From JANNGZ01 sp031404155 (GTDB lineage: Bacteria > Pseudomonadota > Gammaproteobacteria > Burkholderiales > Burkholderiaceae_C), in the NCBI GenBank assembly GCA_031404155.1, contig JANNGZ010000028.1, positions 1-19,642 on the forward strand: 19,642 nucleotides of DNA, in the 5' to 3' direction. The notes under the pieces were generated by a model. It worked only from the letters and a program-made list of their open reading frames with translations. It did no database searches and had not been told where the DNA came from. Positions 1-7,231 of this stretch are shown one piece after another; within the stretch, counting starts at the first letter, position 1, and every line of letters begins with the position of its first letter. The position numbers and the translations under genes were made by a program.

Positions 1-53
1 GGACTTTGGTGCGACGTTTCGTGCGGAGCGGCCGGCAGCGGGTAGGCGGGCAT
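1..53 (-). CDS. Possible 5' end of an unidentified gene leaving the window
   Basis: An ATG at 53 opens a minus-strand frame (MPAYPLPAAPHETSHQS) that stays open to the window edge. There is no Shine-Dalgarno sequence. Instead a -10-like TAAAAT sits about seven bases upstream of the ATG, which would give a leaderless transcript. Seventeen codons are too few to identify a family, and the frame could be chance. It lies downstream of pglL on the same strand. Confidence 0.3.
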   Translation of the reverse strand, partial: MPAYPLPAAPHETSHQS

Positions 54-59
54 GCGCGG

Positions 60-65
60 ATTTTA
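60..65 (-). promoter_or_regulatory. Possible -10 element (TAAAAT) for a leaderless gene
   Basis: On the minus strand the hexamer TAAAAT stands out in a GC-rich stretch. The distance to the ATG at 53 would put transcription start at the start codon. No convincing -35 is visible 16-18 bases upstream. Confidence 0.25.
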
Positions 66-127
66 CGGACCGCGCTGCATTCGGCTCGAGGCCTTCACGC
101 GCCCCGACCTTTAGCGAACAGAGCCGC

Positions 128-1855
128 TCAGCGTGTCGGCGGAAATCCGATGCGGGCGATCTCGGGGTGGCTGGCGCCGAGCTCTTTCCAATGCGCCTTC
201 GCCGCGTCGCAGCGGTGCTGGCGGTGCAATTCACAAAGCAACACCAGCGCCTGTTGCGCCGCCGGCGCCTGCTGGTTCAGCGCGGCCGCATGGGCATAGC
301 GCAAGAGCCCACTGTCGACCGGGTAGCGGCTGAGTGTTTTGCGCAAGGCCTCGAGTTCCGAGGCCGGCATGCCCGCGCGCGGCTCGATGCGCAGCGTCAC
401 CAGCGCCGTCTGCAAGGCCGAGAGCAGGTGGATCTCCGGCGGCGGCGGCACCACCAGGTTGCCGATGCGAACCTGGCGGAAGCGGTATGCGTGCAGGTCG
501 GCCTCGATGCGGCTGTACTCGACGCCGATCAGCACCACCGCCGAGCCGAGCACCAGCACCGCCGCGGCCACCACCCCGCGAGGAACGCTGAGCAGGGTGG
601 GCAGCGACGCGCGGGCATTCAGCGCGCCCATCATCAGCGCCACCGGAATCAAAAAATAGGCCTCGCAGTGCGGCAGCTCCAGCATCGCGTGCAGCACGAA
701 CACGCCGAGCGCCAGCAGGATCAGGGCTTCGGCCGGCGCGGTGGCGCGGCACCATTGCCAGACGAACCAGGCGACCAGCCCGCCGACCATCAACAGCCCG
801 AGCGGCAGGCCGTTCCAGACCAGCATGTCGAGCACCAGGTTGTGCGCGTGTTGCACCGTCACATGCAGCGGCGGGTGATCGGGCCACAGCTCCAGCTGAA
901 CGAGACGGCCCTGGTTCCAGCCGACGCCGGCCCAGGGGTGGTGGCGAATGCTGTCCAACATCAAGGCCCAGATGGCCGGGCGTTTGCCACCGGAGAGTTG
1001 GCCGTCGAGCGACAAGGACGCTTGCTGCGGCACCCACAGCGCGGTCAGTGTCGGCCAGGCGAGCGCCAACAGCACGAAGAAAGCGCCGAGGGCAACGAAC
1101 ACGCCGCGTTGCGACGTGGTGCCGAAGCGCCGGTGCCCGAGCAGCGCCGCCGCAAGCAGCAGCGCCACCGCGAGCCAGCCGGTGCGCGACTGGGTGCAGG
1201 CGATGCCGAGCAACAGCCAGGCTGCCGCGCCGAGCGCGAGCCGCGCACCGATGCGCTGGTGGGCATGGAACCACCAGAGCGCGACCAGGCCCCAGGCGAG
1301 AAGGGTGGAGAGCTGGTTCGGCTGGCCGAGGTTGGCGCCCGGGCGGCCGCCTGGGGCGACTTCAACGAGCATCACGCCAACGTTGAAGCTGAGCCATTGC
1401 GCGACGGCGAGCGCGGTGGAAAGCAGCGCTGCGGCGAGCAGGCCGGCGAACAGCGCGTCACAGAGGCGGCCGGGAGTGATGGTTTCGCAGCGGCGGGCGA
1501 CCAGCAGCGCGACGGCGAAGCCGGCCAGGTAAAGGGCAATGATTGGCGCTTCGGCAGGGAAGATGAACTGACCCAGACCAGCTTGCAGGAGCGGGATCAG
1601 CGCGGCGGCGGCGAAGCCCGCCGCCAGCCGGTCGAGCAGCCAACGGCCACGACGGGCGAGTACCGCCGCCACGGCCAGCGGCAGCGCCGCAAGCGCGGCC
1701 GCAAACTCACTATGAAACGTTGTCCACGGCTCGTAGTGGAGCGGGATCAGCCAGGGCAAGATGCAAGCGAACCCGAAAAGCAACCAGCCGATTGCCGATC
1801 CGGTGGGCGCGGCAATCGCCGCGGGTCGGGCGCGAGCGGCGGTGTTGGTTTTCAT
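128..1855 (-). CDS. pglL: PglL-type O-oligosaccharyltransferase (Wzy_C family)
   Basis: This 575-residue inner-membrane protein probably transfers lipid-linked glycan en bloc to Ser/Thr of exported proteins, most likely the pilin encoded just upstream. The N-terminal two thirds is a run of hydrophobic segments (about 10-12). Hallmarks of the O-antigen ligase/PglL family are visible: GANLGQPNQ (residues 173-181), TQSRTGW (221-227), PWAGVGWNQ (307-315), and in the large periplasmic loop QHAHNL (335-340), where His is essential in studied PglL and WaaL enzymes. A soluble C-terminal region of about 130 residues follows the last membrane segments, as in PglL. It follows pilA on the same strand but is separated from it by a terminator, so it may depend on read-through or its own promoter. 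The ATG at 1855 has no strong ribosome binding site. WaaL-type O-antigen ligase is the alternative; pilin adjacency favours PglL. Confidence 0.85.
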   Translation of the reverse strand: MKTNTAARARPAAIAAPTGSAIGWLLFGFACILPWLIPLHYEPWTTFHSEFAAALAALPLAVAAVLARRGRWLLDRLAAGFAAAALIPLLQAGLGQFIFPAEAPIIALYLAGFAVALLVARRCETITPGRLCDALFAGLLAAALLSTALAVAQWLSFNVGVMLVEVAPGGRPGANLGQPNQLSTLLAWGLVALWWFHAHQRIGARLALGAAAWLLLGIACTQSRTGWLAVALLLAAALLGHRRFGTTSQRGVFVALGAFFVLLALAWPTLTALWVPQQASLSLDGQLSGGKRPAIWALMLDSIRHHPWAGVGWNQGRLVQLELWPDHPPLHVTVQHAHNLVLDMLVWNGLPLGLLMVGGLVAWFVWQWCRATAPAEALILLALGVFVLHAMLELPHCEAYFLIPVALMMGALNARASLPTLLSVPRGVVAAAVLVLGSAVVLIGVEYSRIEADLHAYRFRQVRIGNLVVPPPPEIHLLSALQTALVTLRIEPRAGMPASELEALRKTLSRYPVDSGLLRYAHAAALNQQAPAAQQALVLLCELHRQHRCDAAKAHWKELGASHPEIARIGFPPTR

Positions 1856-1932
1856 CTTGTGAACCGCGTTGCCTCAAGTGTCGCTGGCTGAGATGGCCGT
1901 TTCGTCCGCCACAGCGCAGCACGCCACAAATA

Positions 1933-1958
1933 GCAAAGCGGCCCGGAGGCCGCTTTGC
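1933..1958 (-). terminator. Hairpin terminator after pilA
   Basis: An 11-bp perfect stem (1933-1943 with 1948-1958) closes a 4-base loop (TCCG on the minus strand). It lies 28 bases past the pilin stop codon. The bases after it on the minus strand are TATTTGTGG, a weak U-tract, so termination may be partial. Partial termination would let pglL be made at a lower level than the abundant pilin. Confidence 0.65.
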
Positions 1959-1985
1959 GCAGGAAGGAAATCTAGGGGCCGAGAG

Positions 1986-2429
1986 TTACACGCGGCACTC
2001 GGTGGGCACATACTTGTTGCCAGCAGCGCCGCCGGCAATGGTATGAGTGCAGGTCCAGCGAAGCTGGCCTGAGCCGGCCGTAACTTCGACCGGCGTGAGG
2101 ATGATGGTGCCCGTCGCGTTCGTCACGGTTGACGTTGCGGTCACGACGCCGGTGCCGTCGGTGATCACGATGCTGGAAACATACTTCGTGCCGGCAGCGG
2201 GGAACACATAACCGCTATTCGCCAGTGTGACGGAGGCCAACGCACCCATCGACGACGTCGCTTCGGCCACCGCCAGCTTCGCAGGCGACGCCATCACGAT
2301 CACTTCGCTCATCTTGGCGCGGGTGGTGTAGTCCTGGTACGCCGGCAGTGCCACGGCGGCCAGGATGCCGATGATCGCCACGACGATCATCAGTTCGATG
2401 AGGGTAAAGCCTTGCTGAACGCGTTTCAT
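1986..2429 (-). CDS. pilA: Type IV major pilin (PilA/PilE-like)
   Basis: This is a 147-residue class IVa prepilin. The short basic leader MKRVQQG is followed by FTLIELMIVVAIIGILAAVA, the PilD cleavage and N-methylation signal. Cleavage after Gly7 gives a mature protein starting with Phe and carrying the conserved Glu5. The hydrophobic N-terminal helix continues to about residue 55. The rest is a Thr/Val/Gly-rich beta region. Two cysteines (127 and 145) frame a C-terminal disulfide loop, as in Neisseria and Pseudomonas pilins. A clear AAGGAG (2435-2440) lies 5 bases before the ATG, and a sigma-54 promoter match lies upstream. The pilin glycosyltransferase is next downstream. It ends in Val after the last Cys, so it lacks the C-terminal Ser glycosylated by Pseudomonas TfpO; any glycan should sit on an internal Ser/Thr. 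A minor pilin is possible, but the strong signals favour the major subunit. Confidence 0.93.
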   Translation of the reverse strand: MKRVQQGFTLIELMIVVAIIGILAAVALPAYQDYTTRAKMSEVIVMASPAKLAVAEATSSMGALASVTLANSGYVFPAAGTKYVSSIVITDGTGVVTATSTVTNATGTIILTPVEVTAGSGQLRWTCTHTIAGGAAGNKYVPTECRV

Positions 2430-2478
2430 GGTTTCTCCTTGAGGGGTAGGGACGGGACTGGTTGACGCAAGTTAAGGA

Positions 2479-2494
2479 TGCAGATGGCGTGCCA
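2479..2494 (-). promoter_or_regulatory. Sigma-54 (RpoN) promoter of pilA
   Basis: The minus strand reads TGGCACGCCATCTGCA. This matches the -24/-12 consensus TGGCACG-N4-TTGCW at every defined position except one (C for T), with the GG and GC dinucleotides correctly spaced. Transcription should start near 2468, giving a leader of about 40 bases. RpoN control of pilin with the PilS/PilR pair is established in Pseudomonas and other bacteria; PilR is not in this window. Confidence 0.85.
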
Positions 2495-2554
2495 AGCCTG
2501 AAAGCGGGTGGGTGGGCGGCGTTCCGTGGTTTCTTGCACTATCGCCGACCCGGG

Positions 2555-2604
2555 GTGTCAGGCGGACAAGTCGAATTCGGGCGCCTTGTGACACAAATCG
2601 TCAC
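2555..2604 (-). promoter_or_regulatory. Possible activator (PilR-like) sites upstream of pilA
   Basis: A GTGTC pentamer at 2555-2559 and its inverted copy GACAC at 2590-2594 lie roughly 60 and 95 bases upstream of the -24 element. The second sits inside an imperfect palindrome (GTGAC at 2588-2592, GTCAC at 2600-2604). Repeated GTGTC-type motifs are reported for PilR in Pseudomonas, but a pentamer is weak evidence. Confidence 0.25.
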
Positions 2605-2611
2605 CGCCGGC

Positions 2612-3418
2612 TCAGCCGAGTTCCAGCGTCTCGCCGGTGGCCAGCGCGCGCACCCGATGCGGCAGCGCGAGCGCCGCGATCTGGCGCAGCACTGCTGCGG
2701 TGTCGCCGGGCTTGATGTGCGTGATCAGGACCTCGACGCTGTGGTTCAGGTACGCGAGTTCGCTGCCGAGCAGGCTCGGGCAGAGGTGGCGGCTGACGTT
2801 GGCCAACTCGCGCTCGTCGTCGCTGAAGGCGGTTTCGATGACCAGCTGCGAGACCGGAATCTCTCGCAAGCGCGCCCACAGCGCAGGGTTGGGCCCGGTG
2901 TCCCCGGTGTAGACGAAATGGCCGCGCGGCGTGGCCACGGCATACCCGACCGCCGGCACGGTGTGCACTGCGCTCAGCGCTTCGATGCGCCGTGGCGGCG
3001 TACCGGGCAGGCTGCCGCTGGATGCCGCGAATTCGAGCACCTGGCCCACCGCGAGTGGTGAGAACTCGAGCACCGGATGTTCGACGCTGGGCAGGCGGGT
3101 GAAGTCGGGCCAGATGGTGCCGTTGAAAATGTGCTGGCGCAGCGCGTCGAGCGTGCCGGGCAAGCCGTGCACCCGGATCGGCGGGCGGCCGGCTTGAGCG
3201 CGGCGGCGCATCACGCTGTCGGCGAGCAGCGCGATGCCGAGCACATGGTCCAGGTGCGAATGGCTGAGCAGGATGTGGTCGACCGCGCCGAGCTCTTCCA
3301 GCGTGAGGTCGCCGACACCGGTGCCGGCGTCGATGAGCAAATCGTGGTCGAGCAGGAAGGCGGTGGTGCGGCTGGTGGCAGCAATGGAGCCGGAGCAGCC
3401 GAGAACGCGGATTTTCAT
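2612..3418 (-). CDS. MBL-fold hydrolase, class II 3',5'-cyclic-nucleotide phosphodiesterase-like
   Basis: This is a 268-residue cytoplasmic protein of the metallo-beta-lactamase fold. The metal-binding set is complete: HSHLDH (53-58), His152 in VHTVPAVGY, Asp173 in YTGDTGPN, His211 and His234 in THIKPG. The layout, with a long segment between the first motif and His152 and the late THIKPG, fits class II cyclic-nucleotide phosphodiesterases (yeast PDE1/Vibrio CpdP type) better than beta-lactamases or glyoxalases. That assignment is from memory of the family, not a search. It lies directly downstream of a cyclase gene on the same strand (58-base gap), which supports cyclic nucleotide as the substrate. 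That cyclase is broken here, so any substrate must come from elsewhere. The start is the only early ATG; no good ribosome binding site precedes it. A general MBL esterase or RNase Z-like enzyme is the main alternative. Confidence 0.75.
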   Translation of the reverse strand: MKIRVLGCSGSIAATSRTTAFLLDHDLLIDAGTGVGDLTLEELGAVDHILLSHSHLDHVLGIALLADSVMRRRAQAGRPPIRVHGLPGTLDALRQHIFNGTIWPDFTRLPSVEHPVLEFSPLAVGQVLEFAASSGSLPGTPPRRIEALSAVHTVPAVGYAVATPRGHFVYTGDTGPNPALWARLREIPVSQLVIETAFSDDERELANVSRHLCPSLLGSELAYLNHSVEVLITHIKPGDTAAVLRQIAALALPHRVRALATGETLELG

Positions 3419-3476
3419 GGGATGAGGCGCATCATGCCTCGACGATGCGCAGGCGGTTCCGCCGCGGGTTCAACGC

Positions 3477-4161
3477 TCAGTTTGCGCCGGCCGGGGCTTC
3501 GATCTGTCGTGAGAGTTGTTCGCCAAGGGCGCGCAGGACTTCGCCTTCCTGCGTCGCCTCGCGCAGCGCCTTAAGCGCGTCGTGGGCGTGCTGCCAATGT
3601 TGCGAGCGGCGGGCTTCGAGCGCAAGGCTCCAAAGCCGCATTTGGCGCTCAAAATTCGGGCCGCCTGTGGCTGCCTGTTCCAGCGCCGTGAAAACGGTCA
3701 CGGCCTGGGCCGCAGCCCTTGACCGTGACGTTGTCGACCTCAATGAAGGCCACGCCGGGCAGCGCTGCGCTGGCGGCGTCGCGGGTGGCGGCGGTGACCA
3801 CCAGATCGACACCGTACTGCCGGGTCAGTCCCTCGACCCGTGAGGCCAGGCTCACGCTGTCGCCCAGCGCGGTGTAGGCGCGGCGTAGGTCCGAGCCCAT
3901 GTCGCCGACGCAGGCCATGCCGGTGTGGATGCCGATGCCCAGGCCCAGCCGCGGCAGGCCACGCGCGCGGCGGTCGGCGTTGAGTTCGGCCAGCGCGCCA
4001 CCTGCATCGCGCTGGCGAAGGCACGCAGGCGGGCGGCGCTCGAGCGTGCGCTCGAGCTGGGTGACCCCGGCCAGCGGGAAGAACTGCAGCACGATCGCCA
4101 GCAGCAGCGCCCAGAGCACCGTACCGACGGCGGTCGGGTGGAAGACGCGGCGCAGGCGCAT
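3477..4161 (-). pseudogene. Decayed CHASE2-type adenylate/guanylate cyclase (internal deletion and frameshifts)
   Basis: The pieces of a class III cyclase lie in three frames. The 5' piece (MRLRRVFHPTAVG..., one membrane segment, to about 4060) resembles the N-terminus of CHASE2-cyclases of roughly 700 residues. It joins near 4036-4057 straight to the second half of the catalytic domain. The sensor domain, further membrane helices and the metal-binding Asp motifs are gone, roughly 1.5 kb. A perfect 10-base direct repeat (4036-4045, 4048-4057) marks the junction. A family-like segment AARLRAFASAMQVA is in one frame and ALAELNADRRARGLP, IGIHTG and VGDMGSDLRRAYTALGDS in another, a two-base indel near 4000. 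After VTVKG the frame changes again near 3715, giving QAVTVFTALEQAATGG and a 3' tail to the stop at 3477. The usual GDxVNLAxRLE motif reads GDSVSLASRVE, so the transition-state Asn is Ser. It cannot encode an active enzyme. Assembly error could explain part of this, but the Asn change argues for real decay. Confidence 0.8.
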
Positions 4162-4263
4162 CAGGCGCGTGCCGCGGCGCGGCGGTTCAGTCGTCGCGAT
4201 CCGTCGTTGCGATGCGCGGGCAGACCCAGCCTCGGCGCATGCGCCGAGCGCCCGCTCACCCGA

Positions 4264-4938
4264 TCAGAGCTGGATGAACTGCATCTGGGTGCCGGCAAGC
4301 TCGATCACGTCACCGTTCTTGAGGTGCACCGAATCGCCCGAAAACGGCGCGCCGTTGATCGACGGCCGCGACGCCCCTTCGACATGCGCGAAGGCGTAAC
4401 CACCGGGCCGCTTGGTGATCGAGGCCACCTGCACGCCCGGCTTGCCCACCGTGGTGACCACCTTGGTCAGGGCCACCTCGCGGCCCGCGGCGGCGCCGTT
4501 GAGCACCCGGATCGAGGCCGGCCCGGCGGAACTGCCACCGAGCCCGCCGAAGACCGAGGGCGAAGTCTGCGGCGCGGTGTGCGCGAACGGCTGCGCGGGA
4601 GCGCCCGTGCTGCCGGTCTTCATGATCATCGTCTTTTCGTAGTCGGTGCCGTCCTCGATCAAGTACTTGATCTTGTACTTGCCGATCTCGACCGTGTCGT
4701 TGTGCGCGAGCAGCTGCTTCTTCACGGCCTTGCCGTTGATGTAGGTGCCGTTGGTGCTGTTGAGGTCTTCGATGAAGACGTCCGCACCCACCATTTGCAG
4801 CACCGCGTGTTCACCGCTGACCGCCAGGTTGTCGATCACGATGTCGTTGTACGGCCGCCGGCCGAGCGTGGTCTTGTCCTTGGTGATCTGGACTTCCTTG
4901 ATGACCACCCCGTCGAGCGAAACGACCAGCTTGCCCAT
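4264..4938 (-). CDS. FHA-domain protein (phosphothreonine reader)
   Basis: A 224-residue soluble protein. The first FHA domain spans about residues 4-95 and keeps the binding signature: Gly26-Arg27, Ser41-Gly-Glu-His44, and Asn60-Ser-Thr-Asn-Gly64. A Gly/Pro/Ser-rich linker (about 108-140) leads to a second FHA-like fold (142-222), which lacks the GR and SxxH residues and probably does not bind phosphothreonine. Between them, EKT (101-103) in a DYEKTMIMKT stretch is a plausible kinase target, by analogy with the phosphorylated Thr motifs of GarA/OdhI; this is inference. The gene lies between the PP2C gene and the broken cyclase, downstream of the Ser/Thr kinase, all on one strand. A purine-rich AAAGAGG (4948-4954) is 3 bases from an ATG at 4944 and 9 from the ATG at 4938; the second is the better start, and the first would add two residues. 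Confidence 0.88.
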   Translation of the reverse strand: MGKLVVSLDGVVIKEVQITKDKTTLGRRPYNDIVIDNLAVSGEHAVLQMVGADVFIEDLNSTNGTYINGKAVKKQLLAHNDTVEIGKYKIKYLIEDGTDYEKTMIMKTGSTGAPAQPFAHTAPQTSPSVFGGLGGSSAGPASIRVLNGAAAGREVALTKVVTTVGKPGVQVASITKRPGGYAFAHVEGASRPSINGAPFSGDSVHLKNGDVIELAGTQMQFIQL

Positions 4939-5008
4939 GCTCATGACCTCTTTTTCGACCGGATCTTCCGCGAGGCGGTTGCTCCGCCGCGCCGCGGGGG
5001 TGACAGCG

Positions 5009-5794
5009 TCAGCGCCGGAACGGCCACCAGGACCGGACGTTGGTCGAGGCTGGCCCCGGCACCCGCGCCAGAACGACCGCGATATTATCCTTTCCGCCTG
5101 CGTCGTTGGCAGCGTCGATCAGTGCGCGTGTCGCATCCTCGATCGAGTCGTGCGCTTGCAACACTTGGGCGATGGTTTCGTTATCGAGCATGTCGGACAG
5201 ACCGTCGGAGCACATCAGGTACACGTCGGAGGGCAGCACCTCATGCAGGTGCGTCTCCAGCAGCACCGTGTCCTCGACACCGACGGCACGCGTGACCAGG
5301 TTCTTGTTCGACGAAAACGCTGCCTGCTCCTGCGTGATCAAGCCGGCGTCGATCTGCTCCTGCAGCAGCGAATGGTCGCGGGTGATCTGGGCCAGGCGCC
5401 CGCCGCGGAAACGGTAGGCGCGCGAATCGCCGACATGGCCGATCAGCAATCGCATCTCTCGGAACACCGCCACCACCAGCGTGGTGCCCATGCCCGCGTA
5501 CTGCGGGTTGGCGTTGGCGGCGTTGAAGATCGCGCGGTTGGCGTTGTCGACGCAGATGTCCATCGCACGCCGCACTTCGGCGTCGGTGGCATTGCTGCTG
5601 GCCTCGTGCAACCAGCGGCCCAGTTCGGCCTTGATGAAGGAGGTGGCCATGCCGCTGGCCACTTCGCCGGCGTTGTAGCCACCCAAGCCGTCGGCCAATA
5701 CCGCCAGCGCGGTGCTTTCGTCCAGCGCCACCGAATCCTCGTTGTTGTTGCGCGCGCGGCCGGTGTCGATGGCGCAGTAGTACTCGAGGGTCAT
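5009..5794 (-). CDS. PP2C-family Ser/Thr protein phosphatase (Stp1/PrpC-like)
   Basis: A 261-residue cytoplasmic metal-dependent phosphatase that should remove phosphate from targets of the kinase encoded immediately upstream. The PP2C motifs appear in order: RARNNNEDS (13-21) with metal-binding Asp20, LADGLGGYNAGEVAS (33-47) with Asp35-Gly36, GHVGDSRAYRFR, a central SDGLSDML and the terminal GGKDNIAVV with Asp236. All metal ligands look intact. Length is typical of bacterial Stp/PrpC enzymes, with no membrane segment. A Trp/Arg-rich tail (RSWWPFRR) ends the protein. The ATG at 5794 fits the domain start exactly but has no Shine-Dalgarno sequence in its C-rich leader. The gap to the kinase stop is 143 bases and to the FHA start 70 bases. 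Confidence 0.93.
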   Translation of the reverse strand: MTLEYYCAIDTGRARNNNEDSVALDESTALAVLADGLGGYNAGEVASGMATSFIKAELGRWLHEASSNATDAEVRRAMDICVDNANRAIFNAANANPQYAGMGTTLVVAVFREMRLLIGHVGDSRAYRFRGGRLAQITRDHSLLQEQIDAGLITQEQAAFSSNKNLVTRAVGVEDTVLLETHLHEVLPSDVYLMCSDGLSDMLDNETIAQVLQAHDSIEDATRALIDAANDAGGKDNIAVVLARVPGPASTNVRSWWPFRR

Positions 5795-5937
5795 GGGCGG
5801 TGGGGGGACGGCGGAATCGGAGGTTGAACAAGCGCCCGGGATTGTGCCTCGACTGCGCCGGGCCCGAGCCGGTGGCGGCCCCCCGAATTGCAGGCCGTCG
5901 CGAACGAATGACGTGAGCTAAGGCACGCTCGGTGGCT

Positions 5938-7008
5938 TCAGTGGCTGACAAGATCGAGTTCGGCGCGCCTGATGGCGCTGGCAAAACTCACGCCGTCGGC
6001 GAAGCGCTCCGCGGCCGGTTTCCTCAGCGCGGTGGCCACCACATGGGCCAGCGAATCGGGCAGATCCGAGCGCACCGCGCGCAGGTCCAGCGGCTCCTCC
6101 GACGCGATCGCGCGCAGCAGTTCGCCCATTGAATGGCCGTCGTAGGGCAGCCGCCCGGTGAGGAGCTGGAAGAGCATCACGCCCAGCGAATAGAGGTCGC
6201 TGCGCCCGTCCAGGCGCGAACCCGCGAGCTGCTCGGGGGACATGAACGAAGGCGTGCCGATCAGCAGCCCGGTGCGGGTGCGCTCGCCGTCGGTGAGGCG
6301 GGCGATGCCGAAGTCGGTGAGCTTCACCTGGTGTGCGGCCAGGTCGACCATCACATTGGCCGGCTTGACGTCGCGGTGCAGAACGCCCTGCGCATGCGCG
6401 CTGGCCAGGGCCTCGGCCACCCGCGCCACGATGCGCAGCACCACCGGCTCGGGCAGCAGGCGCGCGCTGCGGGTGTAGCGCGTGAGGTCGCTGCCCGTGA
6501 GCGGCTCCATTGCGATGTAGGCCAGCCCGCGCTCCTCGCCGGCGCCGTAGACGGTCACGATGTCGGGGTGGTTGAGCCGGCTTGCGGCCTGCGCTTCGCG
6601 CAGAAAGCGCTCACGCGCGGCGTCGAAGTCGATGCCTTCGAATTCGCGCGCAAGGTCCAGCGTCTTGAGCGCGACCGGCGTGTCGTTGACTCGGTCCACC
6701 GCGAGGTAGACTGCGCCAACCGCGCCGCGCCCAATCAGGCGCTCGAGCCGGTAGCCGCCGAGCTCGACGCCCGGGCCGAGCCGATTGGCGCCCAAGGGCC
6801 CCCCAGCCGGGTGGCCGCTGGTGCGGCGCTCGCGGTCCATGGCATCGGCGTCCCACGCCGCGTCGCCCTCGCCGTCCATGTCGTCCGGCGGGCTGCGGCC
6901 GAAGGATCGAAGCCAGCGCGAAGCGCCGCGGCAAACGCGATCGACGAAGCCGGCCATGGGGAGGGTGCGAATGGCCCGGCAGATCGAACGAGCGCCGCCC
7001 ACTGACAT
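5938..7008 (-). CDS. Hanks-type Ser/Thr protein kinase, soluble
   Basis: About 356 residues from the chosen start. The kinase domain occupies roughly residues 85-350 and is complete: Gly loop IGRGAVGAVYLA, ATP-anchoring Lys115 in VALK, helix-C Glu138, catalytic HRDVKPAN (Asp213), DFG (Asp232), a Thr-containing activation loop ending GTPSFMSPEQ, and the DLYSLGVMLFQLLTG helix. The protein stops right after the kinase fold: there is no membrane anchor and no PASTA or other sensor, so it should be cytoplasmic. It heads a run of signalling genes (phosphatase, FHA, cyclase remnant, phosphodiesterase). The start is uncertain. An open frame begins at 7125, with ATGs at 7032, 7008 and 6957 and none preceded by a good ribosome binding site. 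I chose 7008 because an AT-rich stretch just upstream (7009-7035) looks like a promoter or leader. The first 80 residues are not conserved-looking. Confidence 0.9.
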   Translation of the reverse strand: MSVGGARSICRAIRTLPMAGFVDRVCRGASRWLRSFGRSPPDDMDGEGDAAWDADAMDRERRTSGHPAGGPLGANRLGPGVELGGYRLERLIGRGAVGAVYLAVDRVNDTPVALKTLDLAREFEGIDFDAARERFLREAQAASRLNHPDIVTVYGAGEERGLAYIAMEPLTGSDLTRYTRSARLLPEPVVLRIVARVAEALASAHAQGVLHRDVKPANVMVDLAAHQVKLTDFGIARLTDGERTRTGLLIGTPSFMSPEQLAGSRLDGRSDLYSLGVMLFQLLTGRLPYDGHSMGELLRAIASEEPLDLRAVRSDLPDSLAHVVATALRKPAAERFADGVSFASAIRRAELDLVSH

Positions 7009-7231
7009 ACTTGTTTCTGTGGCACTCACCATAGCACGGCGTGTCGGCCCACTTTCCACTCGGCCCCGAACCGCCCCCGAGCAGCGCTGACGACGTCGTT
7101 GTCTAGGACCTGCACCGCGATGCATTGCGGGCGTTGTCAGCGTCAGCGTCTAGGCGCAAGCACGATGTCGCCAGCCACTCGCTCGGGCGCCGCAGCGCAA
7201 CCCGATGCCGGCGTTCACCGCTCGAGCTTCG

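Noticed and set aside
167..1891. Long plus-strand open frame (574 codons) opposite pglL
   Set aside because: Gln/Arg/Glu-rich low-identity translation with no family motif; it is the antisense shadow of a high-GC gene whose own motifs are clear.
2588..2604. CRP/Vfr (cAMP receptor) site TGTGA...TCAC near pilA
   Set aside because: The half-sites are not separated by the required 6 bases and the match is incomplete, though the context would have been attractive.
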